Made by a program: the position numbers and the translations under genes. 64,000 nt of DNA from an uncultured Kordiimonas sp. Lineage in GTDB: Bacteria > Pseudomonadota > Alphaproteobacteria > Sphingomonadales > Kordiimonadaceae. The stretch lies in NCBI GenBank assembly GCA_947503575.1, contig CANNDZ010000001.1, positions 682,001-746,000 of the forward strand. Reading direction: 5' to 3'. Positions 9,169-17,968 of the stretch are shown here, piece by piece (positions within the stretch are counted from its first letter, which is position 1; every line of letters begins with the position of its first letter). The notes below the pieces were generated by a model. That model ran no database searches. It saw only the letters and a list, made by a program, of their open reading frames with translations, and was not told the origin of the DNA.

Positions 9169-10068
9169 TTACTCTGAAGTTATTGTCGCCTCAGGCATGG
9201 TTTGAGGCAGAATTTCCGCACTCATCTTCATCACGGCATCCATAATGATATCCTGTTGGCGCCATTGCAGGAAATGGTTCATGCCTTCAATACGGATGAC
9301 CTCCAGCGTGCTGGTGCCTGTCATCGTTGCTTCCATGAACGGAACATTGGCGTAGGGCACCAATTTATCCTCCGTTCCGTGAATGATGATGACAGGTTGG
9401 TGTATGCCCGCCAATTTTGGCTCCAGTAACTCAAGCTCGTCTTCCAGGGCAATCAGCTCCCGGTTGGCGTTGCGCAACATTCTTGGCAGCAGCCAGCTGA
9501 TCGGCGGTATGTTGCCAACGTATTGGATGAACTGAACATCTTCCAGGTCAGGATCCAGCGCACCGGCCAGAACTAGAATGCCACCAACCTGATCTGGGTA
9601 GTTGGCTGCAGCTGCGGCAACAACCGGCCCCCCCAGCGAATGCCCTGCCAGAATGGTTTTTCGTCCTAGTCTTGTATCAAACAAAGGTTCAAGGGCGGCG
9701 GCTTGTGCATCCAACTCCACCACTTGCCGTTTGGGCCGGGTGAGCCCAAAACCCGGGCGGTCAACAGCGAAGAACTCAAACCCATCCGGCACGTTTTTCA
9801 GTATATCAAGCCAGTTACCTGCAGCATCCCCCGGTGTGCCATGCACGAAAATAACGCGCTGACCACCTGGCGTTCCGGCACGCAGGTAACTCAGTTTTGT
9901 GCCGCCGTTGATGGCAACATCCACCGTTTCGCGGGCCACGAAATCGTCGCTAATAAACTCGGGGTCACTATCAATCAGAATGCCTGCACAGCCGATCAGC
10001 ACAAGCGGCAGCGCAATGATCACAGCCCAGAACTTTATGGATGTCAGTATGTTCTTCAGTTTTGACAC
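9169..10068 (-). CDS. Alpha/beta hydrolase lipoprotein
   Basis: A 299-residue alpha/beta hydrolase. The N-terminal span ends in a lipobox-like LIGC (about residue 27), so it is probably a lipoprotein. HGTPGDAAGNW gives the oxyanion HG motif, LAGHSLGGPV is the nucleophile elbow with Ser, IIHGTEDKLVP supplies the acid, and GMNHFLQW the catalytic His. The start is a GTG at 10068, with AAAGG 7 nt upstream. The substrate cannot be told. It converges on thpR. Confidence 0.88.
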   Translation of the reverse strand: MSKLKNILTSIKFWAVIIALPLVLIGCAGILIDSDPEFISDDFVARETVDVAINGGTKLSYLRAGTPGGQRVIFVHGTPGDAAGNWLDILKNVPDGFEFFAVDRPGFGLTRPKRQVVELDAQAAALEPLFDTRLGRKTILAGHSLGGPVVAAAAANYPDQVGGILVLAGALDPDLEDVQFIQYVGNIPPISWLLPRMLRNANRELIALEDELELLEPKLAGIHQPVIIIHGTEDKLVPYANVPFMEATMTGTSTLEVIRIEGMNHFLQWRQQDIIMDAVMKMSAEILPQTMPEATITSE

Positions 10069-10161
10069 ATGTGCGCCTTTGGCTTACTGCGGCATTGTTC
10101 GGATACTTTCCTTGGTATGATAGCGAACTGTTGCAAGGAATTCATGTCACATTGACTTGAG

Positions 10162-10183
10162 CTTGAAATCGCATGATTTCAAG
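10162..10183. promoter_or_regulatory. Palindrome upstream of the PhoD gene, possible operator
   Basis: CTTGAAATC (10162-10170) and GATTTCAAG (10175-10183) form a perfect 9-bp inverted repeat with a 4-nt spacer in the 207-nt divergent region between the hydrolase and phosphatase genes. A related half-site CTTGAAAC follows at about 10208. The sequence does not fit the usual PHO box. It may be a repressor or activator site for either gene. Confidence 0.35.
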
Positions 10184-10275
10184 ACGGGTTCATTGATAAA
10201 ATAAGTGTCTTGAAACAGTCATTTTGCAAAACCGGTACCGCGCGTTAGAAGTAAGAAGTTTTTGAGGAGGGATAC

Positions 10276-11841
10276 ATGAAAGTTTCACGTCGCCATTTAC
10301 TGCGCGGGGCAAGTCTTCTGGGTGCGGCTGCTTTTGCGCGTCCCCTTTTGGCAACGACACCCTGGATAACAGGGTCCGTCAAATTTATCGATTATCCCTT
10401 TAAACTGGGCGTTGCGTCAGGTGACCCTATCCCAACAGGGTTTGTGATATGGACCCGTCTTGCGCCGTCACCGCTTGATGCCGCTGCTACTGGTTCAGCG
10501 CCTATCCCTGTTGGGTATGAGATTGCACTTGATGATCAATTCAAGCAGCCCGTGCAGACCGGGAGTGTTGTGGCTTATCCAGCCAACGCCCACGCGGTTC
10601 ATGTGGACGTGGAAGGTCTTGCCCCTGGCAGGCCGTATTTCTACAGGTTTAAAGCGGGCGGCGAGATCAGCCCGACGGGCCGCGCGCTTACAACACCGCT
10701 TCCCGGCGCAGCACTGGATCGATTCAAATTCGCATTTGCGTCTTGCCAGAATTACGAAGCCGGGTATTTCAAGGCATACCGGGATATGGTGGAACAAGAC
10801 CCGGACCTGATTGTGCATCTGGGCGATTATATCTACGAAAAAAGCTATGGGGACGGATTCCGCCGATCCCCGGTGGCCGATGCGCGCTCGCTTAATGATT
10901 ACCGCCAGGTCCACGCCATCAGCAAGCTGGATAAAGACCTGCAAATGGGTCATGCTCATGCCAGTTGGATTTTTACATGGGATGACCACGAAGTCGCCAA
11001 CGATTATGCCGCCGACCAAGATGAAAACTTTGAGCCGGTGGATACGTTTCTGAAGCGGCGTGCCGCAGCCTACAAAGCCTATTATGAACACCTCCCGATC
11101 CGGGCTGCCGCAAAGCCGAAAGGCCCCGATGCTCTTTTGTTCCAGCGCGTAACAATTGGCGACCTAATGGAAGTGCACATGCTCGACACACGTCAGTACC
11201 GGGATGACCAGCCGTGTCAGCTTCCTGATGATGGCGGATGGCGCCTGATACCGGATACATGCGAGGAAAGGCTGGACCCAAAACGGTCCATTCTTGGGTA
11301 CGATCAAGAGCGCTGGCTAACGTGGGGGTTATCGCGCACGCAAGCGAAATGGAACGTCATGGCCCAAGGCATGCTGTTTTCCAAACATGACTATCAAGTC
11401 GGTGAAGGTGAAAAATTCGGTAGCGAATATTGGGATGGCTACACGGGTTCGCGTGACCGCCTCATGCAAACCCTTGAAAACCGCAACGTCAGCAATCCGG
11501 TCATTATTGGCGGCGATGTGCATGCAACATACGTGTGCGATGTGAAAAAAGACTTTGATGATCCTGCATCTGCAACGCTTGCTAGCGAGTTTGTTTGCAC
11601 ATCTATTACCAGCGGCAACTGGAATCATGACCGCAACGCGGCAACTTTGGTCGATAACCCGCACATCAAATTGTATGAAGGCCGTCACAGGGGCTACTCT
11701 TTGTGTACGTTAACGCCCGATCAGATGACCACGGATTTGCGTGTGGTTAACGATGTACGCAGTTCTAAGCTGGAAGCCCGCACCCTAAAGTCCTATGTGG
11801 TTGAAAATGGCAAGCCTGGCCCGCAACTGGCATCAGGCTAA
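10276..11841 (+). CDS. phoD: Tat-exported alkaline phosphatase / phosphodiesterase (PhoD family)
   Basis: A 521-residue protein starting with a twin-arginine signal (SRRHLLRGASLLGAAAFA). The metallophosphatase motifs are in order: FASCQNYEAGYF, HLGDYIYE, WDDHEVANDYA and, near the C-terminus, IGGDVHATYVCDV, which supply Fe/Ca ligands in PhoD. An N-terminal Fn3-like PhoD_N domain (about residues 40-145) precedes the catalytic domain. The enzyme releases phosphate from mono- and diesters in the periplasm. The start has GAGGAGG 5 nt upstream. A palindrome lies in its upstream region. Confidence 0.94.
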   Translation: MKVSRRHLLRGASLLGAAAFARPLLATTPWITGSVKFIDYPFKLGVASGDPIPTGFVIWTRLAPSPLDAAATGSAPIPVGYEIALDDQFKQPVQTGSVVAYPANAHAVHVDVEGLAPGRPYFYRFKAGGEISPTGRALTTPLPGAALDRFKFAFASCQNYEAGYFKAYRDMVEQDPDLIVHLGDYIYEKSYGDGFRRSPVADARSLNDYRQVHAISKLDKDLQMGHAHASWIFTWDDHEVANDYAADQDENFEPVDTFLKRRAAAYKAYYEHLPIRAAAKPKGPDALLFQRVTIGDLMEVHMLDTRQYRDDQPCQLPDDGGWRLIPDTCEERLDPKRSILGYDQERWLTWGLSRTQAKWNVMAQGMLFSKHDYQVGEGEKFGSEYWDGYTGSRDRLMQTLENRNVSNPVIIGGDVHATYVCDVKKDFDDPASATLASEFVCTSITSGNWNHDRNAATLVDNPHIKLYEGRHRGYSLCTLTPDQMTTDLRVVNDVRSSKLEARTLKSYVVENGKPGPQLASG

Positions 11842-11863
11842 GGGCCCGCTGATCGCGGACCAG

Positions 11864-12736
11864 TCACTCGAATTGCGACAGAATTGCCTCAACCTGCTGG
11901 ACGTAGCCACCACCAAACAAGCGCACGTGCACCAGCAGTGGCCAAAGCTGATACAAGCCTTTTCGTGTTTTAAAAAACTCGGTGTCTATCGCGTTGACGA
12001 CATTGTAGGAATCAAAAAATACCGCAGGTAAACCGCCCATCAAATCCATAAAGGCCAGGTCCATTTCAGCGTGCCCGTATGAGATCGCAGGGTCGATAAA
12101 ACCAGCCACTTTATCGCCGTCTATCAGCATATTCCCTGACCATAGATCACCATGCAGCAAACTGGGTGTTGGCTGAGGCGGCAAAAAATCGGTTAACCGT
12201 GCTGCCAGTGCCTCAACCCGCTGCATCAGCGCTAATGGCATTTTCCCGGTTCTGGTCGCGGACCCCGCCATTGCTAACAGGCGGTGCTCGGTGAAAAAGG
12301 CGCACCAGTTGTCGTTGGGTTTATTGTGCTGGGGCAGTGGCCCAATGAAAGTATCTTTTTCAAAGCCGTAAAACGGCTCTTTGGATTCTGCGGTGCTATT
12401 GTGTAAGGCAGCGACGTGGCGGGCAATATCCCGGGCAGCAGCGTTTGCGTCCTCAATGCCCCGATGCGGTATATAACTGATCACAAGCAGACCTTTGGTC
12501 TGAAAAAGAACATCAGGCACCGGCAGACTTGATTGCGACCCCAGATGTTGAAGCATCATTTTCTCAGTCGCCGTCGTGTCTGGTTGGTCCATGCGGGGGC
12601 GTTTGGCAACGACTTGTCGGTCATCGTCGAGGGTCAGGAGCGAGACATCAGCAATATCACCACCCCGTAGCGGACGGCTTTGGATGATGCGTGCGCCAAG
12701 TGCTGCTTCAAGTTTTTGACTTATCGACCCAGCCAT
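11864..12736 (-). CDS. Fructosamine / ketosamine 3-kinase family protein
   Basis: A 290-residue aminoglycoside-phosphotransferase-like kinase. The catalytic loop is LLHGDLWSGNML (HGDxxxxN) and the metal-binding motif is GFIDPAISYGHAEMDLAF, both diagnostic of the FN3K family (PF03881). Such enzymes phosphorylate ketoamine adducts on proteins so that they fall off (deglycation); bacterial members act mainly on ribulosamines and erythrulosamines. It starts 4 nt after the stop of the LMW phosphatase gene, so the two are a tight operon. The partnership is biologically sensible (see findings). Confidence 0.9.
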   Translation of the reverse strand: MAGSISQKLEAALGARIIQSRPLRGGDIADVSLLTLDDDRQVVAKRPRMDQPDTTATEKMMLQHLGSQSSLPVPDVLFQTKGLLVISYIPHRGIEDANAAARDIARHVAALHNSTAESKEPFYGFEKDTFIGPLPQHNKPNDNWCAFFTEHRLLAMAGSATRTGKMPLALMQRVEALAARLTDFLPPQPTPSLLHGDLWSGNMLIDGDKVAGFIDPAISYGHAEMDLAFMDLMGGLPAVFFDSYNVVNAIDTEFFKTRKGLYQLWPLLVHVRLFGGGYVQQVEAILSQFE

Positions 12737-12740
12737 GGGT

Positions 12741-13214
12741 TTAAAAATACTGCTTTTTTAAGTCTGCAAGCAGAGCATTGGCTGCGACGACGGCGGCTTC
12801 AAAGCAGACGTCGAACTGGTTTTCAGCGCCATAATACGGATCTGGCATTTCTTCTCCCAAAAGATCTGGCGCATAGGTCAAAAACAGTCGGATGCGGTCG
12901 CTATACTCTGGCGGGCAGCGCTCCATCAGGTCAGACAGGTTTTCGCGGTCCATAACCAAAATATGCTGAAACGCGGCGAAATCATTGTCTGTGACCTTCC
13001 GGGAGCGTTGATCGCTAATGTCTATGCCATTTTTCTTGGCTGTTGCCTGTGCGCGCCGGTCTGGTGCTGATCCAGCGTGGTAGCCAATCGTACCGGCGCT
13101 ATCAATCTGAAATTTATCCAGCAACCCGTCTGCCTTGGCCACTGCGCGAAACGCGCCCTCGGCCATTGGCGAGCGACATATATTACCCATGCAAACAAAA
13201 AGTACCGAGGTCAC
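12741..13214 (-). CDS. Low molecular weight protein-tyrosine-phosphatase family protein
   Basis: A 157-residue phosphatase with the P-loop VCMGNICRSPMAEG (CX5R) at the N-terminus and the general acid region PDPYYGAENQFD near the end. The frame is open to an ATG at 13238, but the GTG at 13214 has AGGGAG 7 nt upstream and puts the P-loop at the usual distance from the N-terminus. It is followed by the ketosamine kinase after 4 nt. Beyond phosphotyrosine, members of this family can dephosphorylate sugar phosphates on proteins. Confidence 0.92.
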   Translation of the reverse strand: MTSVLFVCMGNICRSPMAEGAFRAVAKADGLLDKFQIDSAGTIGYHAGSAPDRRAQATAKKNGIDISDQRSRKVTDNDFAAFQHILVMDRENLSDLMERCPPEYSDRIRLFLTYAPDLLGEEMPDPYYGAENQFDVCFEAAVVAANALLADLKKQYF

Positions 13215-13297
13215 ACACAACTCCCTTGTGCCAGGCATGCTAGTTGGTACGTTATCGATAAAGCCTGATAGCCAAAATGTGCCAAAAGGAAAGCGTT

Positions 13298-14002
13298 GTG
13301 GCCAGTTATAAAAACATTGTTGTGCTTACGGGGGCAGGAATTTCAGCGGAGTCAGGTGTGTCCACGTTCCGGGACGCGGGTGGTTTGTGGGAAAAACACC
13401 GTATTGAAGACGTGGCTACCCCCGAAGCCTTTGCTCGTGACCCGGATGGAGTCCAGAATTTTTACAACATGCGACGCGCACAGCTTTTTTCCGTTGAGCC
13501 GCATGCTGCCCACCATGCACTTGCCCGGCTTGAGCGGGATTTGGATGGGCAGGTAACAATTGTAACGCAGAATGTCGATAATCTGCATGAACGCGGCGGA
13601 AGCCAAAATATCATTCATATGCACGGTGAGTTGGCGAAAGTACGGTGTCTAAGCTGCTACCAGATATTTGATTGGTTGGAAGACTGTGATCAGCAAACAC
13701 CGTGCCCCTTATGCAGCAGGGCACCAGCGCTTAGGCCGCATATCGTCTGGTTCGGTGAAATGCCCTTTGAAATGGACCGGATTGAGCGCTTGCTCTATGA
13801 ATGTGACCTCTTTATCTCGGTGGGGACAAGTGGCAATGTCTATCCTGCCGCAGGGTTCGTATCTGCCGTCCGCAGCCGCGCGGTTGCCCACACGATTGAG
13901 GTCAATCTGGAGCCAAGCGAAGGCGCTAGTTTCTTTGCGGAAAAACGACATGGTCTGGCAGGAGACTTGGTGCCGCTGCTAGTTGATGAACTGTTAAGTT
14001 GA
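13298..14002 (+). CDS. cobB: NAD-dependent protein deacylase (sirtuin, CobB type)
   Basis: A Sir2-family enzyme of about 234 residues. It has the NAD-binding GAGISAESGVSTFR, the TQNVDNLHERGG segment, the catalytic HMHGEL histidine, and a zinc site from two CxxC pairs (CLSC and CPLC). FYNMRR contains the YxxR pair that in CobB/SIRT5 favours succinyl-lysine, so it may remove acyl groups beyond acetyl. The frame opens at an ATG at 13277 without a ribosome site; the GTG at 13298 has AAGGAAAG upstream and is preferred. The next gene follows after 10 nt. Confidence 0.93.
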   Translation: MASYKNIVVLTGAGISAESGVSTFRDAGGLWEKHRIEDVATPEAFARDPDGVQNFYNMRRAQLFSVEPHAAHHALARLERDLDGQVTIVTQNVDNLHERGGSQNIIHMHGELAKVRCLSCYQIFDWLEDCDQQTPCPLCSRAPALRPHIVWFGEMPFEMDRIERLLYECDLFISVGTSGNVYPAAGFVSAVRSRAVAHTIEVNLEPSEGASFFAEKRHGLAGDLVPLLVDELLS

Positions 14003-14012
14003 AGGAAAAAAC

Positions 14013-14315
14013 ATGAGTGATCGCCCCCAAAAATTATCTGATGATGCCCGCAGTGCAGCAATGAAAAACCTGCCTGACTGGAGTTATGATGCGGATAACA
14101 AGGCAATTGAAAAGACGTTTCTGTTCAAAGATTTTAGTCGGGCATGGGGCTTTATGAACCGGGCAGCTCTGCTGGCCGAAAAGATGGATCATCACCCTGA
14201 ATGGTTCAATGTTTACAACCGTGTAGAGGTAAAAATGACGACCCACGATGCAGGCGGGGTTACGGATTTGGATATCCATATGGCAACAGCAATGGATGAG
14301 TTTGCCGGCGCTTAG
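14013..14315 (+). CDS. phhB: 4a-hydroxytetrahydrobiopterin dehydratase (pterin carbinolamine dehydratase)
   Basis: A 100-residue protein carrying the PCD signature EKMDHHPEWFNVYNRVEV with the catalytic His-His-Pro and a later TTHDAGGVTDLD. It regenerates the pterin cofactor of phenylalanine hydroxylase, but many bacteria keep it without phhA, and none is seen here. GAAGGAA precedes the ATG. It lies 10 nt after the sirtuin gene and probably shares its transcript. Its end overlaps the convergent PAS_5 gene by 4 nt. Confidence 0.94.
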   Translation: MSDRPQKLSDDARSAAMKNLPDWSYDADNKAIEKTFLFKDFSRAWGFMNRAALLAEKMDHHPEWFNVYNRVEVKMTTHDAGGVTDLDIHMATAMDEFAGA

Positions 14316-14821
14316 CCAGCGGTTTTGTCCCACTCAACCGGGTATACACGGGCATCGGAAGGGCCAAATCCGTCCGAAATATCAATTTGCTCGATACGCT
14401 TGAAATTCGACACAATCATGATCTTGTCGACAGTCTTGTGATCATGTGCCAGCGGCAGATACAGGCTACTCGCTTGCTTGAAGTCAGCTTTTGGGCCGAC
14501 ATAAGGAACCTCGCAGAAAAGGGGTTGACCAGTTTGGTGGATCTTTTCAATGATCGACCAGATTTTGCTGCCCGGTCCTTTACCTTCGATTTCCCTTAAG
14601 CTTCGGCCCGTATAATCATGAAACAGGAATTCGCGCAGCTTCGTACCGATCAACCGGTAGCGATAGTCGACTGGCTCTGCTTCGATATCAAGAACGGCGA
14701 CATAAGACATTCTATGCCGCATATCCGCGATTTTGATGTCTCCCCTTGAAGGGTAGACACCGTCAGAATCAGGGCAAGATTTCAGCCAGTATCGCAGGAC
14801 TTCGTCCTGAATCTCGCTCAT
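14312..14821 (-). CDS. PAS_5 domain protein
   Basis: About 169 residues with the layout of the alphaproteobacterial PAS_5 (PF07310) family: an N-terminal YWLKSCPDSDGVYPSRGDI, then YVAVLDIEAEPVDYRYRLIG, YTGRSLREI, and a final strand region around SLYLPLAHDH. The family is a single sensory PAS-like domain of unknown ligand and output. The frame is open to an ATG at 14860; neither candidate start has a good ribosome site, and the inner one at 14821 gives the commoner family N-terminus. It ends within the convergent phhB gene. Confidence 0.75.
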   Translation of the reverse strand: MSEIQDEVLRYWLKSCPDSDGVYPSRGDIKIADMRHRMSYVAVLDIEAEPVDYRYRLIGTKLREFLFHDYTGRSLREIEGKGPGSKIWSIIEKIHQTGQPLFCEVPYVGPKADFKQASSLYLPLAHDHKTVDKIMIVSNFKRIEQIDISDGFGPSDARVYPVEWDKTAG

Positions 14822-14929
14822 TTTCAAAGTGATGTCTCCCGGCCCGGCCCCAACCAGCATGGCTACACTATTGTGCTGAAATCAACAGGCGTCAATAAGA
14901 TTGGGGATTAGTTTAGTCGGGGTATAAAG

Positions 14930-15838
14930 TTAATTGGTTAACCAATGTTTTAAAAGGTTGTGAGCGATTGCCAGAGGTGGCGGCACAAAAAACTCGGGTG
15001 TTTCGCCGCGCATGGCTGCTGCTGCTTGGTCTCTGGTTATCCAGCGCGCATCGTCAATCTCTGTTTTATCCAGAGTAAGATCTTTGTCATCGGTTTCGGC
15101 CATACAGCCGATCATCAGGCTTGAAGGCCAGGGCCAGGGTTGATTAGCAATAATCTTGACCGAAGACACCGTAACACCGGCTTCTTCCATCAATTCACGC
15201 GCGACGGCTTCTTCAATCGTTTCGCCCGGTTCCATAAAACCCGCCAGCGCGGAATAAAACCCAGGCGGTAGATGCGGCCCCCGGCCAAGCAGGGCCTCTT
15301 CCCCGTGTGTTGCCAACATAATCACCACAGGGTCGGTGCGCGGGAAATGGTTGGCACCGCAGGATGGGCAGATGCGTTCGTAACCAGCTCTTGCAAGGTC
15401 TGACTCGTGCCCACATTTGGCGCAAAAGCGATGGGTTTCATGCCAGCTTAGCATGGATTTGGCTTGTGCTACGATGCCCAGCATCGGATGCGCAACACCA
15501 ACTTTCATTGCAAGTGCGCGCGCATCCCTGAATTTTGCGTCAGGAAACAAATCGTCGAAGTCGTCTTCTTCGCCGTCAAGAGCCGCAGCATAGCGGGGCG
15601 CGCCGCCCTCCAGACCCAGAAAAATTGTTGTGCCCACTGGCAGGTAGGCACACTGACGATGCGTGAGCCAATATATTGCCCCGACCGGATCGCTCAGTAT
15701 TTTACCATCAACAGTCACCATTAACCGGGCGTCTTGCTCCCGCATCATATCGCCCAATGTTGCTTCGTCTTTGCGCAAATGGTCTGCGCGATCAAGCGGG
15801 TTGCCTGAGAAGAAAGTCTGAATGTTCTGGAGTGCCAT
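14930..15838 (-). CDS. nudC: NAD(+) diphosphatase / NAD-cap hydrolase NudC
   Basis: A 302-residue Nudix hydrolase. The zinc ribbon is two CxxC pairs (CAKC and CPSC) at about residues 138-160. The Nudix box GFMEPGETIEEAV...REL.EEAGV is complete, and the NudC-specific NQPWPWPSSLM follows it. The enzyme cleaves NAD(H) and removes NAD caps from RNA 5' ends. AGGG stands 7 nt before the ATG. It is divergent from the SRP RNA gene. Confidence 0.95.
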   Translation of the reverse strand: MALQNIQTFFSGNPLDRADHLRKDEATLGDMMREQDARLMVTVDGKILSDPVGAIYWLTHRQCAYLPVGTTIFLGLEGGAPRYAAALDGEEDDFDDLFPDAKFRDARALAMKVGVAHPMLGIVAQAKSMLSWHETHRFCAKCGHESDLARAGYERICPSCGANHFPRTDPVVIMLATHGEEALLGRGPHLPPGFYSALAGFMEPGETIEEAVARELMEEAGVTVSSVKIIANQPWPWPSSLMIGCMAETDDKDLTLDKTEIDDARWITRDQAAAAMRGETPEFFVPPPLAIAHNLLKHWLTN

Positions 15839-15912
15839 TTATTTGCCCTGAATGTGCGCCTGTGGGTATGCCGTAGGCCGGGATAAATGTTACGTAGCGC
15901 GTGCGAATCCGC

Positions 15913-15943
15913 TTGCAAGTCGTTTTCACAAGCGCCATATAAG
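15913..15943 (+). promoter_or_regulatory. Probable promoter of the SRP RNA gene
   Basis: TTGCAA (15913-15918) resembles a -35 box. CATATA/TATAAG (15936-15943) resembles a -10 box at a spacing of 17-19 nt. The predicted start falls close to 15948, where the paired end of the RNA begins. Confidence 0.5.
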
Positions 15944-15947
15944 CGGC

Positions 15948-16040
15948 GGGAGAGCCGGCGGACATGCCGCTCGCCAATCCGGTCAGGTCCGAAAGGAAGC
16001 AGCCGTAACGAGTTTTGGCCTGGGTCGTGCAGGCTTTCCC
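15948..16040 (+). ncRNA. ffs: Signal recognition particle RNA (small bacterial 4.5S type)
   Basis: The conserved Ffh-binding tip is seen at 15981-16004, with GGTCAGGTCCGAAAGGAAGC followed by AGCC, including the GGAA tetraloop-side and AGCA/AGGAAG internal loop sequences. The two ends pair over 9 bp (15948-15956 with 16032-16040, one G-U). The length of about 93 nt fits the small alphaproteobacterial form. Its position just before dnaX is the classic one. The precise ends are inferred from pairing. Confidence 0.94.
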
Positions 16041-16169
16041 ACCTTCACATACAGCTTAATCACAGTGCATCAAAACATTCGTTTTTTGCAAACGCTGATG
16101 GTGAAGACGCTTTCATGACCTTGTTAATCCTGCTAGTCATATTCGGGTTTCAACCGGAGTATTAGACGC

Positions 16170-17942
16170 ATGAATGACGCGCCTGTGACAAAATCTGGGC
16201 CAGAAGCTTATCGGGTTTTAGCCCGCAAATATCGCCCTGCCGATTTTGACACCCTGATCGGTCAGGAAGCGATGGTGCGTACGCTATCAAACGCAATTGA
16301 TACCGGTCGGTTGGCGCATGCCTTTATTCTGACCGGTGTACGCGGGGTTGGTAAAACCACCACCGCGCGCATTATTGCCAAGGCGTTGAATTGTACGAAT
16401 GCTGATGGCCCAACCATCGCGCCTTGCGGCACCTGCACCAACTGTACGTCAATCGCGGAAAGCCGTCATGTTGATGTTCTGGAAATGGATGCAGCGTCGC
16501 GCACTGGTGTTGATGATATCCGCGAAATAATTGAAAGCGTGCGCTATGCGCCGGTATCAGCGCGGTACAAAATTTACATTATTGACGAAGTTCACATGCT
16601 GTCGAAGTCGGCTTTCAATGCATTGTTGAAAACGCTTGAAGAGCCGCCGGAGCATGTGAAATTCATTTTCGCCACCACGGAGATTCGCAAGCTGCCGGTT
16701 ACCGTGCTGTCCCGGTGCCAGCGCTTTGACTTGAAGCGGGTGGAGGCTGATGTTCTGGTCACACACCTGGATAAGCTTGTCAAAGCAGAGGGTTGTACCG
16801 CCGAAGAAGGCGCGCTTGCGCTGGTTGCGCGGGCGGCCGAAGGCTCGGTTCGGGACAGTTTGTCGCTGTTGGATCAGGCGATTGCCCATGGGGCCGGTGC
16901 GGTCACGGAAACCCAAGTGCGCGACATGTTGGGGCTTGCAGACCGTGCGCAGGTTCTGGACCTATTTGAGCAGATTATGAAGGGCGAGATCGCGGATGCG
17001 CTTAAAACCCTGCGGTCGCAGTATGATTCGGGCGCTGACCCGGTTGTGGTGATCAACGACCTTCTGGAGGTTTCGCACTGGCTCACTCGCCTTAAGGTAA
17101 CGCCTGATACCGGCATTGATACATTGGTCTCGGAAGCGGAAAAAGAGCAGGGCGGCAAGATGGCATCTGAGCTTTCGATGCCGCACCTGACGCGCGCCTG
17201 GCAGATGTTGATGAAAGGCTTGTCCGAGGTTCGGGTAGCCCCCAGCCCCATTGCCGCGGCAGAGATGGTGTTGATCCGTATGGCATATGCTTCGGGCCTG
17301 CCAAGCCCGGCCGATTTGGTGAAAAAGTTGCAGAGTGCCCCCGCAGGCAGTGCCGCACCTGTGCATTCGGCCCCTATGGGCTCAGCGGGGCCAACGGCAA
17401 CGGCACCCAATGTAGCCCCAACCGCGCAGCGATCAGCCGACGTGGTGGCCCTTCGGGCGGAACCCCCTGGCGATCACCCCAAGCACCCTATGCCCGTTAG
17501 TTTTGAGAAAATGGTAGCGCTGTTTCAGGCAGAAAAAGAAGGCCTTCTTGCCACCGTTCTGACCGACCATGTGCGGCTCGTGGACTACAAGCCAGGGGCG
17601 TTCACAATTACCACCACCGGTCGGACACCCAATGATTTTATCATGCGCGCCAAACAGTGCTTGAAAGCCTGGACTGACGCGGACTGGATGATCACTATTG
17701 ATCAGCAGGCAGAGGGTTCAACAACCCTAAAGGAACAGCATACCGCGCGCGACCAGAAGCGCCGCGAGGAAACGCTTGAAGACCCCAATGTGAAAGCCTT
17801 GCTGACGGTATTCCCCGAAGCAAGATTGCTTGCCGTGCGGGACAAACGCACGCTTGAAGAACAGATCGAAGAAGCAGAAGCAGACGATGCCGCGCTCGAT
17901 TTTAGCGAAGATGAGAGCGAAAAAAGCGAGTTTGACTTCTAA
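16170..17942 (+). CDS. dnaX: DNA polymerase III subunits gamma and tau
   Basis: A 590-residue clamp-loader ATPase. Walker A is GVRGVGKTTTA, a four-cysteine zinc module (CGTCTNC plus an earlier Cys) follows, Walker B is IIDEVHML, sensor 1 is FATTE and sensor 2 is GSVRDSLSLLDQ. From about residue 390 an Ala/Pro-rich linker leads into the tau-specific C-terminal domains, which end in a strongly acidic stretch. I do not see an obvious slippery A-run that would yield a shorter gamma form. It begins the dnaX-ybaB-recR group, with the SRP RNA just upstream. Confidence 0.96.
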   Translation: MNDAPVTKSGPEAYRVLARKYRPADFDTLIGQEAMVRTLSNAIDTGRLAHAFILTGVRGVGKTTTARIIAKALNCTNADGPTIAPCGTCTNCTSIAESRHVDVLEMDAASRTGVDDIREIIESVRYAPVSARYKIYIIDEVHMLSKSAFNALLKTLEEPPEHVKFIFATTEIRKLPVTVLSRCQRFDLKRVEADVLVTHLDKLVKAEGCTAEEGALALVARAAEGSVRDSLSLLDQAIAHGAGAVTETQVRDMLGLADRAQVLDLFEQIMKGEIADALKTLRSQYDSGADPVVVINDLLEVSHWLTRLKVTPDTGIDTLVSEAEKEQGGKMASELSMPHLTRAWQMLMKGLSEVRVAPSPIAAAEMVLIRMAYASGLPSPADLVKKLQSAPAGSAAPVHSAPMGSAGPTATAPNVAPTAQRSADVVALRAEPPGDHPKHPMPVSFEKMVALFQAEKEGLLATVLTDHVRLVDYKPGAFTITTTGRTPNDFIMRAKQCLKAWTDADWMITIDQQAEGSTTLKEQHTARDQKRREETLEDPNVKALLTVFPEARLLAVRDKRTLEEQIEEAEADDAALDFSEDESEKSEFDF

Positions 17943-17968
17943 AAAATTACGAAAAAGGGCAAAAAAAG

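Noticed and set aside
13868-14315. Phenylalanine hydroxylase operon
   Set aside because: Only the pterin dehydratase is present; no phhA or regulator is adjacent.
16115-16165. 16-residue hydrophobic peptide just before dnaX
   Set aside because: MTLLILLVIFGFQPEY is a neat leader-like peptide, but there is no attenuator structure and no reason for one; probably chance.
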